A stretch of 64,000 nt of DNA from Cristatella mucedo (GCA_009760855.2 WPIO01000112.1:358501-422500); one strand, 5' to 3'. Shown: positions 1 through 24,674, numbered from the stretch's first letter. Numbers and translations: made by a program. Notes: a model not told the origin generated them from the letters alone.

Positions 1-1709
1 AAACTGGCTTTTGCTTTATCACTTGCAATGGATGAGTCTTGCGACATTAAAGACACGGCACAAGTTACCCTTTTCGTCAGGTATATGTCGTCCCAAGGTC
101 CAAAAGAAGCATTGCTAGGATTGCTGCCGCTCTCAGGGCAAACTCGTGGAGAAGATATAGCAAATGCTGTGCAAAAATACCTGGAAGACTATGAAATTGA
201 CATAAATAAAATCGTTTCCATAGCAACTGATGGAGCCAGAAGTATGACAGGACTACATAAAGGGGTAACAACGATTCTTCGGCAAAAAATAAACTACGAA
301 ATTTTAACGTTTCACTGCATAATTCATCAAGAGGCGCTTTGTGCCTAAATATTTCTGACCGAAATGGTTGATGTCGTGAACTTGGTTTTAAGATTATTAA
401 CAGCATTTTGGCAAAAGCACTCTACCATCGCCAGTTTAAGGAATTTCTCGAAGAAATAGAAAGCCAGTATTCTGACCTACTTCTGCACAATAAAGTGCTA
501 TGGCTTTCCAGGGGTAACGTATTGAAACGTTTTGCTTCTTGCTTGAGTGAAATAAAAACATTCTTCAATGAAAAAGGCATTGCCCATCCCGAATTGAAAG
601 AAGACAAATGGCTGCGAAAATTCAACTTCATGGTGGATATTACAAAGACACTAAGTGAGCTAAATGTAAAACTGCAAGGAAAGGGAAACCCAGCCTGTGC
701 CTTGCTTGAAGAAGTGGTTTGTTTCGAAAATAAATTACTTCTTTTTGTCGAAGACATGGAGAGCGGTAAATTACTTCATTTCGAAAATCTGAAGCAATAT
801 CGCGATGAAACCAATGCAACTATTGACACGAATTACTTCAGCATTACTATAAACAAAATGAAGGATGGATTCGCTGAGAGATTTGAGCAATTCAAAACAA
901 ACATAAATACTCTGGCGTTCATAGTAAATCCTCATAACACAAATACAAATGAGATCAACATTGAGCCATTTTGAATTGATGCTGGTTCGCTTCAATTGCA
1001 ATTGCTGGATTTGAAAACCAAACATTGGTGGAGTGGTAAGTTCACAGAACTCAAGAGCAAGTTAGAAGAGTTGGAGGTCCAGAAAAGCATGCACGTTATG
1101 CTGCACAAGTGGACAGCTCTAAAAGAAATACCGTGAGTTGAGGCACTCATATTTGACGCATGGAATAGTCTTCCAGAATGCTACAGTGAGGCGAATAAGT
1201 TGGCATTTGGAGTTCTGACGATCTTCGGGTCAACATACTTGTGCGAGCAAGCGTTCTCTTGCATTAATATAATAAAAAGTAAAGTAAGAAGTCAACTAAC
1301 AGATAAAAATCTAGAGGCGCGCTTGAAACTGAAAACAAAAAGCTATGAGCCAGATTTAACCAAATTTTCAAAATACATGTAAGGCCAATGCTCCCATTGA
1401 TGTAACTATTGTAAATATATATTATTCAATAATTATAGCTATATTATATGATTACTAATTTTATTATTCTAGCAGAGCTAGCTAAAATACTTTAACATGT
1501 TTTGTGCGAAACATTTGTATGTTTGTATATGAATAAATATTATTTCATATTTAAAGCTATTTATTTTAAATCAAAAATCAAATTTGTATACCCAATCCTA
1601 ATCAAATACCATAATATTGAAATAAAAATGTTAGTGGCTCTTTCAAAGCTGGGAATTTTTGTAAATTGTAACTTTTGGCTCTTCCGTCTCAAAAGGTTGC
1701 CGACCCCTG
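1..1709 (+). mobile_element. hAT DNA transposon, 3' part (5' end lies outside the window)
   Basis: The segment holds the C-terminal half of a broken hAT transposase (28-1382) and then an AT-rich non-coding stretch. It ends in a sequence that reads, on the minus strand, CAGGGGTCGGCAACCT, a typical hAT terminal inverted repeat. The 5' terminal repeat and zinc-finger region would lie before position 1. The element is non-autonomous because its coding region has a frameshift and in-frame stops. The right boundary at 1709 is inferred from the terminal repeat. Confidence 0.72.
28..1382 (+). pseudogene. hAT-family transposase remnant (ZBED5/SCAND3/GTF2IRD2-like)
   Basis: The translated pieces resemble domesticated and transposon-borne hAT transposases of the ZBED5/SCAND3/GTF2IRD2 type. 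The first block (28-348) has the RNase H-like catalytic start MDESCDI, then ATDGARSMTG and a FHCIIHQEALC motif. It stops at 346-348. The frame then shifts, and the protein continues from 408 with only two in-frame TGA codons (972-974 and 1134-1136). The last block (1200-1382) is the hAT C-terminal dimerisation domain, with FGSTYLCEQAFS and the RSQLTDKNLEARL helix. Family proteins are continuous here, so one frameshift and two or three stops mark a pseudogene. The N-terminal BED finger is off the window. A functional host gene is unlikely. Confidence 0.8.
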
Positions 1710-1717
1710 GCCTAGAG
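1694..1717. repeat. hAT 3' terminal inverted repeat plus possible 8-bp target duplication
   Basis: AGGTTGCCGACCCCTG at 1694-1709 is the mirror of the CAGGGGTCGGCAACCT terminal repeat of many hAT elements. The next eight bases (1710-1717, GCCTAGAG) fit the nnnTAnnn target-site pattern described for the Buster branch of hAT elements. The partner copy of the duplication would lie before the window, so the duplication is a prediction. Confidence 0.55.
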
Positions 1718-1734
1718 GAACTGTTACGAGAACG

Positions 1735-2482
1735 GATGCGTCCTCGCCAGTCCCAGCGCCTATCGTGGTTGGCCTTCGAACTGCTCACAGGGCTAGCACC
1801 TCAGCCATGAGGGATTTGAACTCGGACAATAGGCAGTGCTGCGCTCGTTCTGATTCAGATGAGATGGCAGAGGAGGAGCTAGCGGCTACCAGTGTCAGCG
1901 TCTGCGGTGGCGTAACGGTGGCTGGCCACAACGTGCCGAGGCTTCTTCGAGCATGCGGTCTGCCATTTCCGCTAACGTGCTAACGTGTTGAGCGCGGCGT
2001 CGCATCCCGATGGAACCAAACGGACATCGACCGGCAAGCGCTGCAGGAACAGTTCACGAAAAATGGCTCCTCTGAACCGGTCGCTCTCGTCGCCCAGCAG
2101 CTGACGTAAAAATGCCGGAGGAATTATGTCGGCGTGCGATAGCCGAGCGGATCACCTGCGAGAAGCCGGCGCAGACGCAGCTGCACAGAAGCAGAAAAAC
2201 GTTGTAGTATAGCCTCGCATAATCGATCTATGGGTCCTCATCGGGAGGGTTTATTATGAGGTCGCAAAGCTCATAAATCGCCGTGTCACCTATGGTGAGC
2301 GACGTCAGCTGGAACTTAGTTCTCTGGCCTATGATTTTCATGAAATCGAAATGTGATTCGACGCCGGCTTGCCAAAGCGCCGTGTCGCTCCGTAAGAACT
2401 CTGGCAACCTCACATGGCGATGGGAATCCGCTGCGCCATGTTTGGGTTTACGCCATAGCAATTGCTCGGTGTAGGAATACAT
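1735..2482 (-). pseudogene. Ty3/gypsy-type gag remnant
   Basis: Minus-strand reading gives a block starting near 2482 with VRLPEFLRSDTALWQAGVES, then a stretch on reaching target size (RTKFQLTSL) and a DLIINPP motif. Further on come LRQLLGDES, FRELFLQRLPVDVRLVPSG and LAEMADRMLEEA, in the order seen in capsid regions of invertebrate Ty3/gypsy elements. Several stops and frameshifts interrupt it. No protease, RT or integrase follows, because the hAT element begins at 1709. Identification rests on motif order and not on a search. Confidence 0.62.
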
Positions 2483-2487
2483 AGTGT

Positions 2488-2512
2488 GTTCGAATCGGCG
2501 TACAGGTCACCA
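2488..2512 (-). other. Probable primer binding site of the gypsy remnant
   Basis: The plus strand here reads like the 3' end of a tRNA: a T-loop (GTTCGAATC), about a dozen stem bases, then GGTCACCA including CCA. On the minus strand it starts TGGTGACC, three bases after a putative LTR end ACA and just upstream of gag. That is the expected place for a tRNA primer binding site. The complementarity appears to extend into the T-arm, and one base seems to be extra relative to a standard tRNA. Confidence 0.5.
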
Positions 2513-2515
2513 GTT

Positions 2516-2880
2516 TGTGGGGGTCGACTTTGACTTGTCACTCGGATGGTTGACGAGGGCGTTTGCAGTGCGTGCAGTGATGGCAACGACGCCACTGACC
2601 ACTCCGCAAGATGCAATTAACGAGATGAAGTCGCGAGGCTCTTCTGTCCTCGTGCAGCGAACGTGTGGGAGCTGGAGACGGATGGCGGCGCGTCCTCTCA
2701 TGGCTGCAAGAGCTAATAAGAGCGCCAGCGGGGAAGGATCACACGACCGAGTGGCCATTCGCTTATGACCTCGCGGCCATTCACTAATGCCTTCACCCAA
2801 TCAGCGGAGAGAACCTGGCTGCAGAGGCGTTATGCACTCCTGCCCTGGTCTGGCTAGTTCGGGGGCGACACGGTGGCGAT
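2516..2880 (-). repeat. Probable 5' LTR of the gypsy remnant (~365 bp)
   Basis: In element orientation the segment begins TGTCGCCCCC (at 2880) and ends GACCCCCACA (at 2516), giving TGT...ACA ends. It lies directly upstream of the primer-binding-like sequence. No second LTR is visible for comparison, so the boundary is inferred from the ends and the PBS only. Confidence 0.42.
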
Positions 2881-4347
2881 GCCACGCCCACAACTCCACT
2901 GAAATGTCGAACGTCTCCAAAAATAGACCTACCTAGTAAGTATTACGTAAGTGTTGCATGCGCTGCTGTGGTTGCGAGGGTCTTACTTTAGGAGCCGCGA
3001 CAGAGCTTTCACAAGACTACCAACATTCGGGAAGAACTCAGCGGAAATGTGGCATGGTCAGACACGGACCTCGAGCAATTTCCTATGCAAAGCTACAAAA
3101 CCCGGCTAACGCGACGCACTTAGACAGCAGTTTCTGTGAGCGTACAATGCGAGTGTCCTATTATAGGATCACCCAGTCTTTTCATTCAAGCGCTCCTAGC
3201 CTTCCGGCGTGCGGCACGCGCCAACTGTTATCGACGATCTGCCTTATTTGGTTTTTGTCTTTGACAGCGGTCCATCGGAACTGACCAACGCCTGTACACC
3301 GACCAGTCAGGCGCGATGTAGCGCTGTGCTATCTGTACTGTCGAGCTCGGGACGTGCGCACAACTTAAGTGGTACCAATTTAAATAATAGAGGAATGAAA
3401 GCGTACTAGCGTGAGCTATTAAGCGAGGGCTGTACGCACGGCAGGTAAGTCAGAGACGCTTGACAAAGCAGAAGGCAGGCCAGGGCCTGCGTAGCAACGG
3501 AAATCCGAAATTACCAAATATAAAATTGGAACATAAAGTTTGGTCAAACTTTAGGAAATTATAGAGTCATTAAGCGATAGGTAGATCTCGGGGAGAGCCA
3601 TTTGTCGTGCATAGCGATAGCCTGTTTCCGTCACCTTGCCGCCATTTACGATAGTGGCCTGTCGGGTTAGAATGGTGTCCCCACACGAAGACGGCGGCTC
3701 GTCTCTAGGTACTTCACTGGCAACGTGTGGTCGACTGCGCTAGGGCTACATCGTGTTCATCGCTCGTTTCTACGTGACCGCGCGCTGGCGGTTGCTGTGA
3801 CCCGAGGGGGGCCTGTCGGACTCGCAGCGTGTGGACGAACCGCGTAGGTTTCGCTACTGTCCGCCAGCCATCGCGCAGTTGGATATTTTCGGAAGACCAG
3901 GAGTCTCCGATGTGGTGTACTGGTTTCTTTTATTCTCTCTGAAGTGGTATCGTGTACTGTTTAGCATATCGGTGTCGAGTAGCTTGGGTTTCTTGTTGGG
4001 GAGGGGGTCTCTGAAAATGGCATGAGGTACACCTGGTGAAAGCTGCAAAGATTCAAGTGTTCGTACTCAGTGAGGCTCTTGATATTTCAATTGTTCATAG
4101 TGTTGACTACGGTCGGCTAACGAGGTAGGCCGTTATTATCGCACCTTCGCCTGCCACCTAGTAGTGTGCAGAGGGTGCTTGTCAACAGTAAGTACTACAG
4201 TAATAACTAAACAGATATAGCTGGACCGTCAGCCATATTTATATAGTATCAAATATCCCTAAGAGATACCTTAGTCCTATAAATGAGGAAAATTCCACGT
4301 CCTGGGTTTCTAAACACGTGACTACTCAAAACTCAATGTGAGGGTTT
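2881..4347. other. No recognisable gene (1.5 kb)
   Basis: Only short open frames occur, with no conserved motif, splice pattern or clear repeat. It is probably degenerate intergenic DNA between old transposons. Confidence 0.5.
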
Positions 4348-4400
4348 AACTAACTATAATAATAATGATAGTACACTTGATATAGCGCCCTCAGAGAACT

Positions 4401-4468
<68 letters not shown>

Positions 4469-4505
4469 TTCTCTCTCGGCGCTTTACAAGTGCAAGCTCA
4501 CCCAT
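4348..4505 (-). repeat. LINE-1/SINE-type 3' tail expanded by a (CT)n microsatellite
   Basis: The left side (ataataatgata, then CACTTGATATAGCGCCCTCA) and the right side (GGCGCTTTACAAGTGC) are the two arms of the 3' tail found at the other LINE-1 ends. The internal AATCTCTTTCT has been replaced by about 74 bp of CT repeat (4404-4477). Weaker tail-like sequence follows at about 4620-4725. Confidence 0.65.
4404..4477 (+). repeat. (CT)n microsatellite
   Basis: CT dinucleotides run almost uninterrupted, with two TTT breaks near the right end. The array sits inside a retroelement tail. Confidence 0.95.
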
Positions 4506-4730
4506 TTTGGCACATTCACTAGGTTTTTTTAGCCCAGCTTGGTTAGCCCAGCCCGTCTGTTCTCCCTGCTGAATGAACGTGCTAGCATTCTGAAGAGATC
4601 CAGGGGACCAACAGCAATATTTGGCAACAATAATAAGAATACTAAGGCACTTTTATAGAGCCCCGAGAGAACTAAAAAAATTTTCTAGGCATTTGTATGT
4701 ATGTAGGACACCTGTCAGTTGGTTAATAAT

Positions 4731-5390
4731 TATAATAATGCACTTGATAAAGCGCCCTCAGAGAACTCAATCTCTTTCTAGGTGCTTTACATTTGCTGCA
4801 AAGGGAAACACAATTGAATGGTGAGTAATATCATGTTTGATAAGCAACATGAATAACATGGTTAGGGGTGACATGCACAGGGTCAGCATGCAAGTGTGGT
4901 TAGTGGAAGCATGCACAGTGTCAGCATGCATAAACACATGAGGGACGAATCACAGGGACCCACTTAATGCTGTACTAAATAGGTGTGCTTTTAAGTTCTT
5001 TTTAAATGTGGTCAAGTCAGGGGATGTTCTGACGCAAGTCGAGAGGAAGTTCCAGGCTTTGGGAGCATACGAACTAAATGCACGGTCTCCAAAGGATTTG
5101 AGGTTTGTACGAGGTACTGGTAAACTGTTGGAATCGAAAAGCGGTTGGTACGGAGCTTGGCCTGGTGGAGGAGTAGATCTGAGAGATAGGCTGGAGCCAA
5201 AGAATGAAGTGACCTACAAGTGAGCGACAAAACCTTGAAGTCGATCCGTTGCTGGAATGGGAGCCAGTGCAGGTCGGCAAGAAGGGGTTTGATGTGGCAA
5301 CTGCTACGCTCACGACAGACAAGCCTAGCTGCAGAGTTTTGCACCAGCTGTAAGCGCCTGATTGCACGGCTAGCAAGCAGTGATTTTGTG
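4731..5390 (-). mobile_element. LINE-1 (CR1/L2-like) 5'-truncated copy
   Basis: In element sense (minus), the copy encodes the end of the polyprotein: IRRLQLVQNSAARLVCRE, LHWLPFQQRIDFKVLSLTCR and LHSLAPAYLSDLL. An untranslated region with repeated GCATGC words and the stem-loop tail follow, ending in ATAAT near 4731. Its 5' break is near 5390. Small indels disrupt the frame. The 48.3-50.8 kb copy is the reference. Confidence 0.8.
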
Positions 5391-5429
5391 TCGGTGTGGT
5401 TCAACGAACAGTAGTTTCATATAGTCGCG

Positions 5430-6245
5430 GATAAATAGCAAGAGTAGTAAATACATATCTATGGTAATGCCAGCGAATGTCTGTCTTATATCTTCTTCGT
5501 CTGTAACTTCGCAAGCCACGAAGACTAAGTGGGTGTAATGCTCGAGTTTTCTAAAGAGCACTCTAACCCTAAGCGGCTTTTGGTGCACCTACGGTAGCCA
5601 ACTGACTTCATCTCGAGCAACAAAGAGAACGTGAGAAGCATAGCTGAGTCGACAGGGCAGTCAAGGAAGTGGGTAGCATGCAAGTAGCAGTTGAGGACGG
5701 CTGTGAACGATGTGCTACAGTCTGCATTAGGAGAGTAGATGTTGCATAAGAATTATGGAAGTGATTTTCACTGTCTATGACCTGCAGACCCAAAGCTTCT
5801 GTCAACAGTGGTCTTTGAGCGTAGGAATAGAGTAGCAATTTATTGTCTGTAGATGATCTGAGAACACGATGTGGCAGAAACTGGTGCAGCTGTTCAGCTA
5901 GGTAGGAAGGAGCCAAGGCCATTGCAGAACTTGATGGCACACTAGGTAAGGCGGTTGCTTTCACGACCTCGGTCCCGAGGTCGTGGGTTCGATTCCTGCA
6001 GTGGGCGATCCTTTATCGCCACTGCAAGCAGTGGTGATAGCCGTAAAGGCTCTTCTGTCGCTATACACAAAGAGGCTGTTTAATCAGCTAGGATTTTTTT
6101 TGTGGGTCTGTAAATTTTACTCGGTATTGATTGATCAAAAGGGAGCCATTGCAGCTCCTTCAGCAAATGAGACACGTAGCTTAGTAAAGCTCTGGGATTT
6201 TTACTAGCCTTGCAGCCAGCCATAGTCATCATTAGCTTCAGAGGC
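5430..6245 (-). mobile_element. LINE-2 family copy, interrupted by a SINE
   Basis: This matches 11505-12075, 42405-42845 and 61065-61450. In element sense it encodes a degenerate polyprotein end (SYLAEQLHQF, then VLRSSTDNKL). The continuation (CTCCTTCAGCAAA, then CTTGCAGCCA) resumes at about 6104 after a SINE inserted at 5936-6103. It is not coding competent. Confidence 0.68.
5936..6103 (+). mobile_element. SINE-B copy (tRNA-like SINE) nested in LINE-2
   Basis: The head is tRNA-like, with CACTAGGTAAGGCGG (A-box position) and the B box GGTTCGATTCC. Between them lies the inverted repeat CACGACCTCGGTCCCGAGGT. The body holds the SINE-B blocks GCGATCCTTTATCGCCACTG and GTGATAGCCGTAAAGGCTC, and it ends AGAGGCTGTTTAATCAGCTA. 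LINE-2 sequence continues on both sides. Confidence 0.82.
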
Positions 6246-7479
6246 TGAATGGCTTTTTTGATAGCCTAGCCAAAACGAAATTGTAGTGGCGGGATAATCA
6301 AACACTGCTGACGGTTAGGCCGTGCAAGATAAGTAGACTTAAAACTCTTGTGTTTAGTGGAGTAACTTCTTGGAGAACTTGACTTTGACTTTCTTTCCAC
6401 TGACCCAACTTTTACTCACAGCCTGGCTAGTGTTACTGAACTATTTTAAATGTTAATGTCGCAGCTAGAAGAGACAGACTGGCTTGTTCATCCATGGGAG
6501 CCCGTGTGGCTGAATAAATAAGCTGTTGTTCGCATGTGTTACTGTTCTCACTTAGCATGGTTCTGACTTATTGAGTAGCCAACTCTACTATGCACGAGGT
6601 GATTATTGCGTCTGCTTTAGCAGTGAATCCTTGTACGTGCAGTTTGTGGCCATTTGAGAACAGTTGCTGCCAGCTAGATAGATGCATGCAAGTGACAGGT
6701 TTTTTATGCATTGCACTTGTGATACTAGCCGGGTAGCGAGTGCTTGACTGGCACTATATTGATATATGGGAGCTCGGGGAATGTTTGCTATGTTTCTCAA
6801 CGTGCCCTGGTGTAGTGTACGATACGATGCAATACGGTCTTATTTATTACGGACTTATGCTAAATTTAAGCTACTGACTGAGTTATAATTGGACCGAACT
6901 TACCCCTGCCCGAATAAGGAATTGGCTGTTCCCAGGTCCTAGGGCTATTGGATATGCTGTATGGTAGTTTGACCTGCAGTTTGAAGCTTGAATGCTTGCT
7001 TTGGCCTGTGGTTGAGGACTTAAATGGTGATTGAGGCCAACGGTCTGTAGTTGTTTCTTCTAGGCTTGGTAGATCAGACCGGCTCGACCAGCAACGAGGG
7101 ATTCCTTGCAGTTTTTAATAGTCATAAACGAAGGTTTTTGCTCTAAGCTAAAATTGTGAGAGCTCCATATTCCTAAATTAAGAGTAGGTGCTCGGCAGAT
7201 GTACTCAAAAAGGAGCCGCTGGTTGGGTACTCCTCAAGATTAAGTTGCCTTGGTTCGACATGATCTGACAAAAAAGTGTTAGTGAATCTTAATTCAGAAA
7301 GGATCATCGGATGTGTCTCATTGACCCTGGACATTTTTCACCTTTTTGTGGTTAGTTCAGTCCTGATTATAGAACTGTTCTACATGCTCCCGTATATGTT
7401 GTGAAGCATTTCATGTGGACAAGTGTGGCGTACTGGTGCACAGAACTATTTGGCGCCCAGTAGTGTATATCTTTCTGAT
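6246..7479. other. No recognisable gene (1.2 kb)
   Basis: No conserved coding block or clear repeat was recognised here. The segment could hold an upstream untranslated exon of the U2AF2 gene, but nothing in the sequence shows it. Confidence 0.45.
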
Positions 7480-8235
7480 TAGGGTGACATGCACAGAGTC
7501 AGCATGCATATGTATAGTTAGTCTCAGCATGCATAGTGTCAGCAGGCGTAAGCGCACAAAGGACCAATTATGTAGACCCACTAAATGCTGTGAACAATAT
7601 ATGCGTTTTTAATTTCTTTTTAAATGTGGTCAAGTCAGGGGATGTGATGCAAATCGGGAGTGAGCTCCAGGCTTTGGGAGCATACGAACTACAGGCACGG
7701 TTTCGAAAAGATTTGAGGTTTGTACGAGGTATAGGTAAACGATTAGATTCCGAAAAGTGAGTGGCACTATGCTTAGTCTAGTGGGGGGAGTAGATCTGAT
7801 ACTGATAGATAGGCTGGAGCTATAGAACGAAGTGACCTAAAAGTGAGTGACAGAACCTTGAAGTCGATGCGATGCTTTACTGGGAGCAGTGCAGGTCGGC
7901 AAGAAGTGGTGTGATGTGGCAACTGCGACACTCACGACAGACAAGCCTAGCTGCAGGGTTTTGCACCAGTTGTAAGCACCTGATTGCATAGGCCGGTAGA
8001 CCAGCAAGCAGTGAGCTACAGAAGTCGAGATGAGATGTCACAAATGTATGGACCAATTTAGATTTGGTATCCCTGTCTAAGCAAGCCCGAATTTTAGCAA
8101 TGCTATGTGGCTGAATTAGGCAGACTTGCCTGTGGAGCTGATGTGGTCGTCTAATGAAAGGTCACTTTGGAACAGGGGTCCTAGATTTCATGCAGATTCA
8201 AAAGGAAATATACTGGCAGAGCCGAAATGTAAATT
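7480..8235 (-). mobile_element. LINE-1 5'-truncated copy
   Basis: The copy starts at the GTGACATGCACAGAGTCAGC untranslated block and extends upstream in element sense to a segment matching the end of the RT region at 49.08-49.20 kb. The stretch SIAKIRACLDRD..KLVHTFVTS is intact here but broken in the longer 48-51 kb copy. The stem-loop tail is missing. It is non-functional. Confidence 0.78.
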
Positions 8236-8305
8236 TTGAATGTAAAATTAAATGTAAATGTAAAAGTACTGAAATGTAAAATTAAATGTAAATTTTCTAT
8301 TTTTG
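8220..8305 (+). repeat. Degenerate AAATGTA-type tandem repeat
   Basis: Six or so imperfect repeats of AATGTAAATT or AAATGTAAAA words occur just 5' of the LINE-1 copy. No function is evident. Confidence 0.6.
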
Positions 8306-8698
8306 TTAACTGCAAATATGAGTATAGATGTAATCGAAAGTGCAGGTTTCAGTGATAATTGCTGCAGAGGACAGAAATGATGTGGTAAATGAGTCGTCTG
8401 GGCATTTTTATTTAGCAATGGCTACCTAGGCCTGCTCCCAAGCTATAGCATGGATTGATAGTTTATGTTGCTAGTGGATCAATATTTACTGTTCGGAGCT
8501 AATCTGTGGACCTCGAGCCATGCATTCATTGAGGGATCTTAGCTGAATCAGCCTTTATGCCTAATGCCTGTAAGGTGTTTGTATTGTGTAGCCGTCTGAT
8601 CACTCCCCTGATGTTTCCCTATGCTTTGCTGTTCATTTTTGACAGTGGATGGTGTTAAACTGAGAGCGGTCTCCCGTGTTGTAGACCCACGCCAGGCC

Positions 8699-21877
<13,179 letters not shown>

Positions 21878-22196
21878 AGTCGAGGACAGAAAAGCTCGCA
21901 GAATAGTCCTTTCCGGTGTAGTCGCTCCCTAGATAGCGGCAGCATTTGAGAGACACCTCTGCACCCCTCAGTTGAGCTGTGGCCGGTGCTTGCCGTGACG
22001 GACTGCCGAATACGTGCATACTTGGTACGTGCGAATCGGCTCAGAGCCATTTGTCGTGCCTGCAGCTGCTGCTACACCCGCTAAATTCGCATCACTTTGG
22101 CACCGGCTGAGGTTGCCTCGAGGTTGTGCTCTCTTCTTATTAAGGAAAGTGCTGCTGTCATGGCGGTAATGCAAGGATGCTTCGTTGATGTCTCAA

Positions 22197-22202
22197 AATA
22201 AA
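22197..22202 (+). promoter_or_regulatory. Probable U2AF2 polyadenylation signal (AATAAA)
   Basis: An exact AATAAA lies 320 bp after the U2AF2 stop, followed within about 60 bases by a GT-rich stretch (TCTGTGTGACT). No better signal is closer to the stop. Confidence 0.55.
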
Positions 22203-22686
22203 GATGCTTTCTCGCACGAGCGATTGCGCATCAGTTTTAGGTGGATTCGGTTTCTGTGTGACTCGATGCAGGCACGATGCATTAGCGTTGTCCAAACAGC
22301 TATAGTTAAGCCAAGCAATGAGATCGGTGCCCCACTCAGCAGTTGCATTGTGGCCTCGTGCTTTGCTCTGTTGGCACACTTTTGAGCTCTAGTGAATGGC
22401 AGCCTCGTTGCCTTAATGGATCTGTGCTACGCATCCAGCATTCACATCCCATGATGGTCATGGTCTTGCCTAGGATCGCAACGGCAATATACTTACGGTA
22501 TCTATATTTAGTCATACAATTAAGAAAAGACAATGGTTGCACTGAAATATTTCTGCTTACTTTAGGAAGGTCTGCTGGTTTGCGTTCATAGACAGCGTTA
22601 GCACTGGGGTATGGTGCACTTAAAACCCACTCAAAAATGTTTCCAAATAATGCTGATTTTTAAGTCTGTAGCTTGTTGACCTAGAC

Positions 22687-22829
22687 ACCAAGCTGGTTTG
22701 GTCTAGCGGTTAAGGTGCTCGCCCTGACCAAGGTCCGACTGGGGTCGTGGGCTCGAGGCATATGTGAAGCGCCTGAATAGAGATCAAGTTCTCTTGGGGC
22801 GCTATATAAATGAATTATTTATTTATATT
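22687..22829 (+). mobile_element. SINE-C copy (tRNA-like SINE)
   Basis: The head GGTTTGGTCTAGCGGTTAAG (A box) and GTCGTGGGCTCGAGGC (B box) are tRNA-like. The tail has GAAGCGCCTGAATAGAGAT, then CTCTTGGGGCGCTATATAAA, a stem-loop, and TGAATTATTTATTTATATT. It is the cleanest forward copy in the window. Confidence 0.85.
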
Positions 22830-24674
22830 TAGACGTCCCTCCACGAAATCCGTCGTAACCGTTTTACCATGACCTGCAGAGCTTTTGACTTGTTTTCGTA
22901 CCATAAAAAGATAGGTAACTGAATTCATCCCTGCAAACCTCACCAACCATTCTAGCCGAATTATAGTTTACGGTGCCTGTCATTATTTCAGGCTATCAGT
23001 CGAAGGTGTGACATGACTAGAAGGTAAAAAGAGCTGAAGTAAGCCGCATTACTCTATAGTCAAGCCGGTAGAGATCGGCCAGTAATCGAGGCTGTTTACT
23101 GCAGGAGAAATCTGTACCACGGCAGTTGGCCGAAACTGAGATTGATTAGCTTGGTATCAAGTCATCCATCGTGTACAATAATACAATTAGGATACGAAAG
23201 TAAGACTGATGGCCACTGAGGGGAAAGCTGGCAGACTTGTCCTGCCCCCTTCCCCGCCCCCTCGGATTGATTGGCTAATCGTCAAAACGTGGCCCGCTAA
23301 GGATAGAGATCGGGTATTTCACCTACAACTGCGTTACCCGGTGATCCGGCGGTGTCTAGTTAATGGACTTACAACTAATGGAGCTAAAACTGAAAAGTGC
23401 TTATAAACCCACTGTCTAATTGGTGGTGGTGCTGCAGTGCAGTCATCACCGAGTGCTCGTAGTAATGTTGTTAAGGTCTTACAAGAATTCACGAACGTTT
23501 TATTTGGAAGACCACCTCCACAGTTATTCTTCGTGTTCGATCTCTGCTCAAGATTAGAGACTACTTGCCGCTGAATCTTTGCCCGGGGTAAGATTCTGCA
23601 CTCCTCGACCGAAGTCGCTGGTTCGGCCTAGGTTGAATCTTAAATCCAAGAAACAAGGACCGTGTCTCTTTTGCTGAAGGAGCTGCAATTCCTTCTACCA
23701 GACCAACAAATATTAAGGAAAATTATTACTTAAGACTCCGGATTGCAGTTTCGGCTAGTTCGTGCTTTCATGTCCTCGTAGGACAATAAACAAGTCTTGC
23801 TGACGACAGATTTTGCTCTGCCTGTCCTCGACTGGTTCTGCTTCTTTTAATACAAAAACCTTGAGCGATGGTGATATCTTCTGCTGCCGACTGTGGCATG
23901 TTCCTTTGTTATTCAGCTAGATCGTCCCGATGCATCTGTGCTTGTCACCTGTTCTTCGTTATGTTTCATAAAGACTATTGGGTACCATATGAGCAAAGAA
24001 AGCTGCATAGGGTTTGATTGGGTCGCAGAACTTACCTGCTTGGTCACCCTTGCTTAATCGTTACGGCATTGTGGATCCCGTGGAAAAGACAAGCTACACA
24101 CGAGGCTGACAAGAAACTTTTCATTCTTCGTTCCCGAGATTCTCTAAGAGTGCTTTATGTAAGGGTTTTCGGTTTACACACAGGTGACGGCAAAAGAAAT
24201 CGGCCCTAGATGGATGCAGGGTCTTGGCAGCCTAGGTTAACCGATCCCAGTATAAAAGTGAACAAGGAGAAATGTAAGTGAAAGAAGGCAAAAAGCCACG
24301 AGTGTCACTATGGCTGCTAGGGACAAAGGTTGATCTGAGCCATTCCACTATGTCGGCAGGTAGTCAGGTAATGTTTCAAGATAGGTCCCAAGCAGCTCAT
24401 CAGCTCTTGTGGCTGTATAAAAATGCATAATATGTATAGTGCCGTATTTGTATTTACTGTTTTCCCATAAATTGTTGTACAAGCCAGGCATAAGAATTTG
24501 CTTTACAATTTCTTGCATCCGGTGTGAGATTAGTTACTAAATGAAACAACTAGCTTGTGTTAGTACTTGGTGTCTATCTCCATCTCCAATTACACTAAGC
24601 CGCCAAGATCGTGTTTTTTATGCTGCCGAGTTTTCAATCAGCATAAGCCTAGGCTACCACTAATCATTCGATTG
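22830..24674. other. No recognisable gene (1.8 kb)
   Basis: This is intergenic between the convergent 3' ends of U2AF2 and the MAP kinase kinase gene. Only short frames are present, and no family motif was recognised. Confidence 0.5.
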
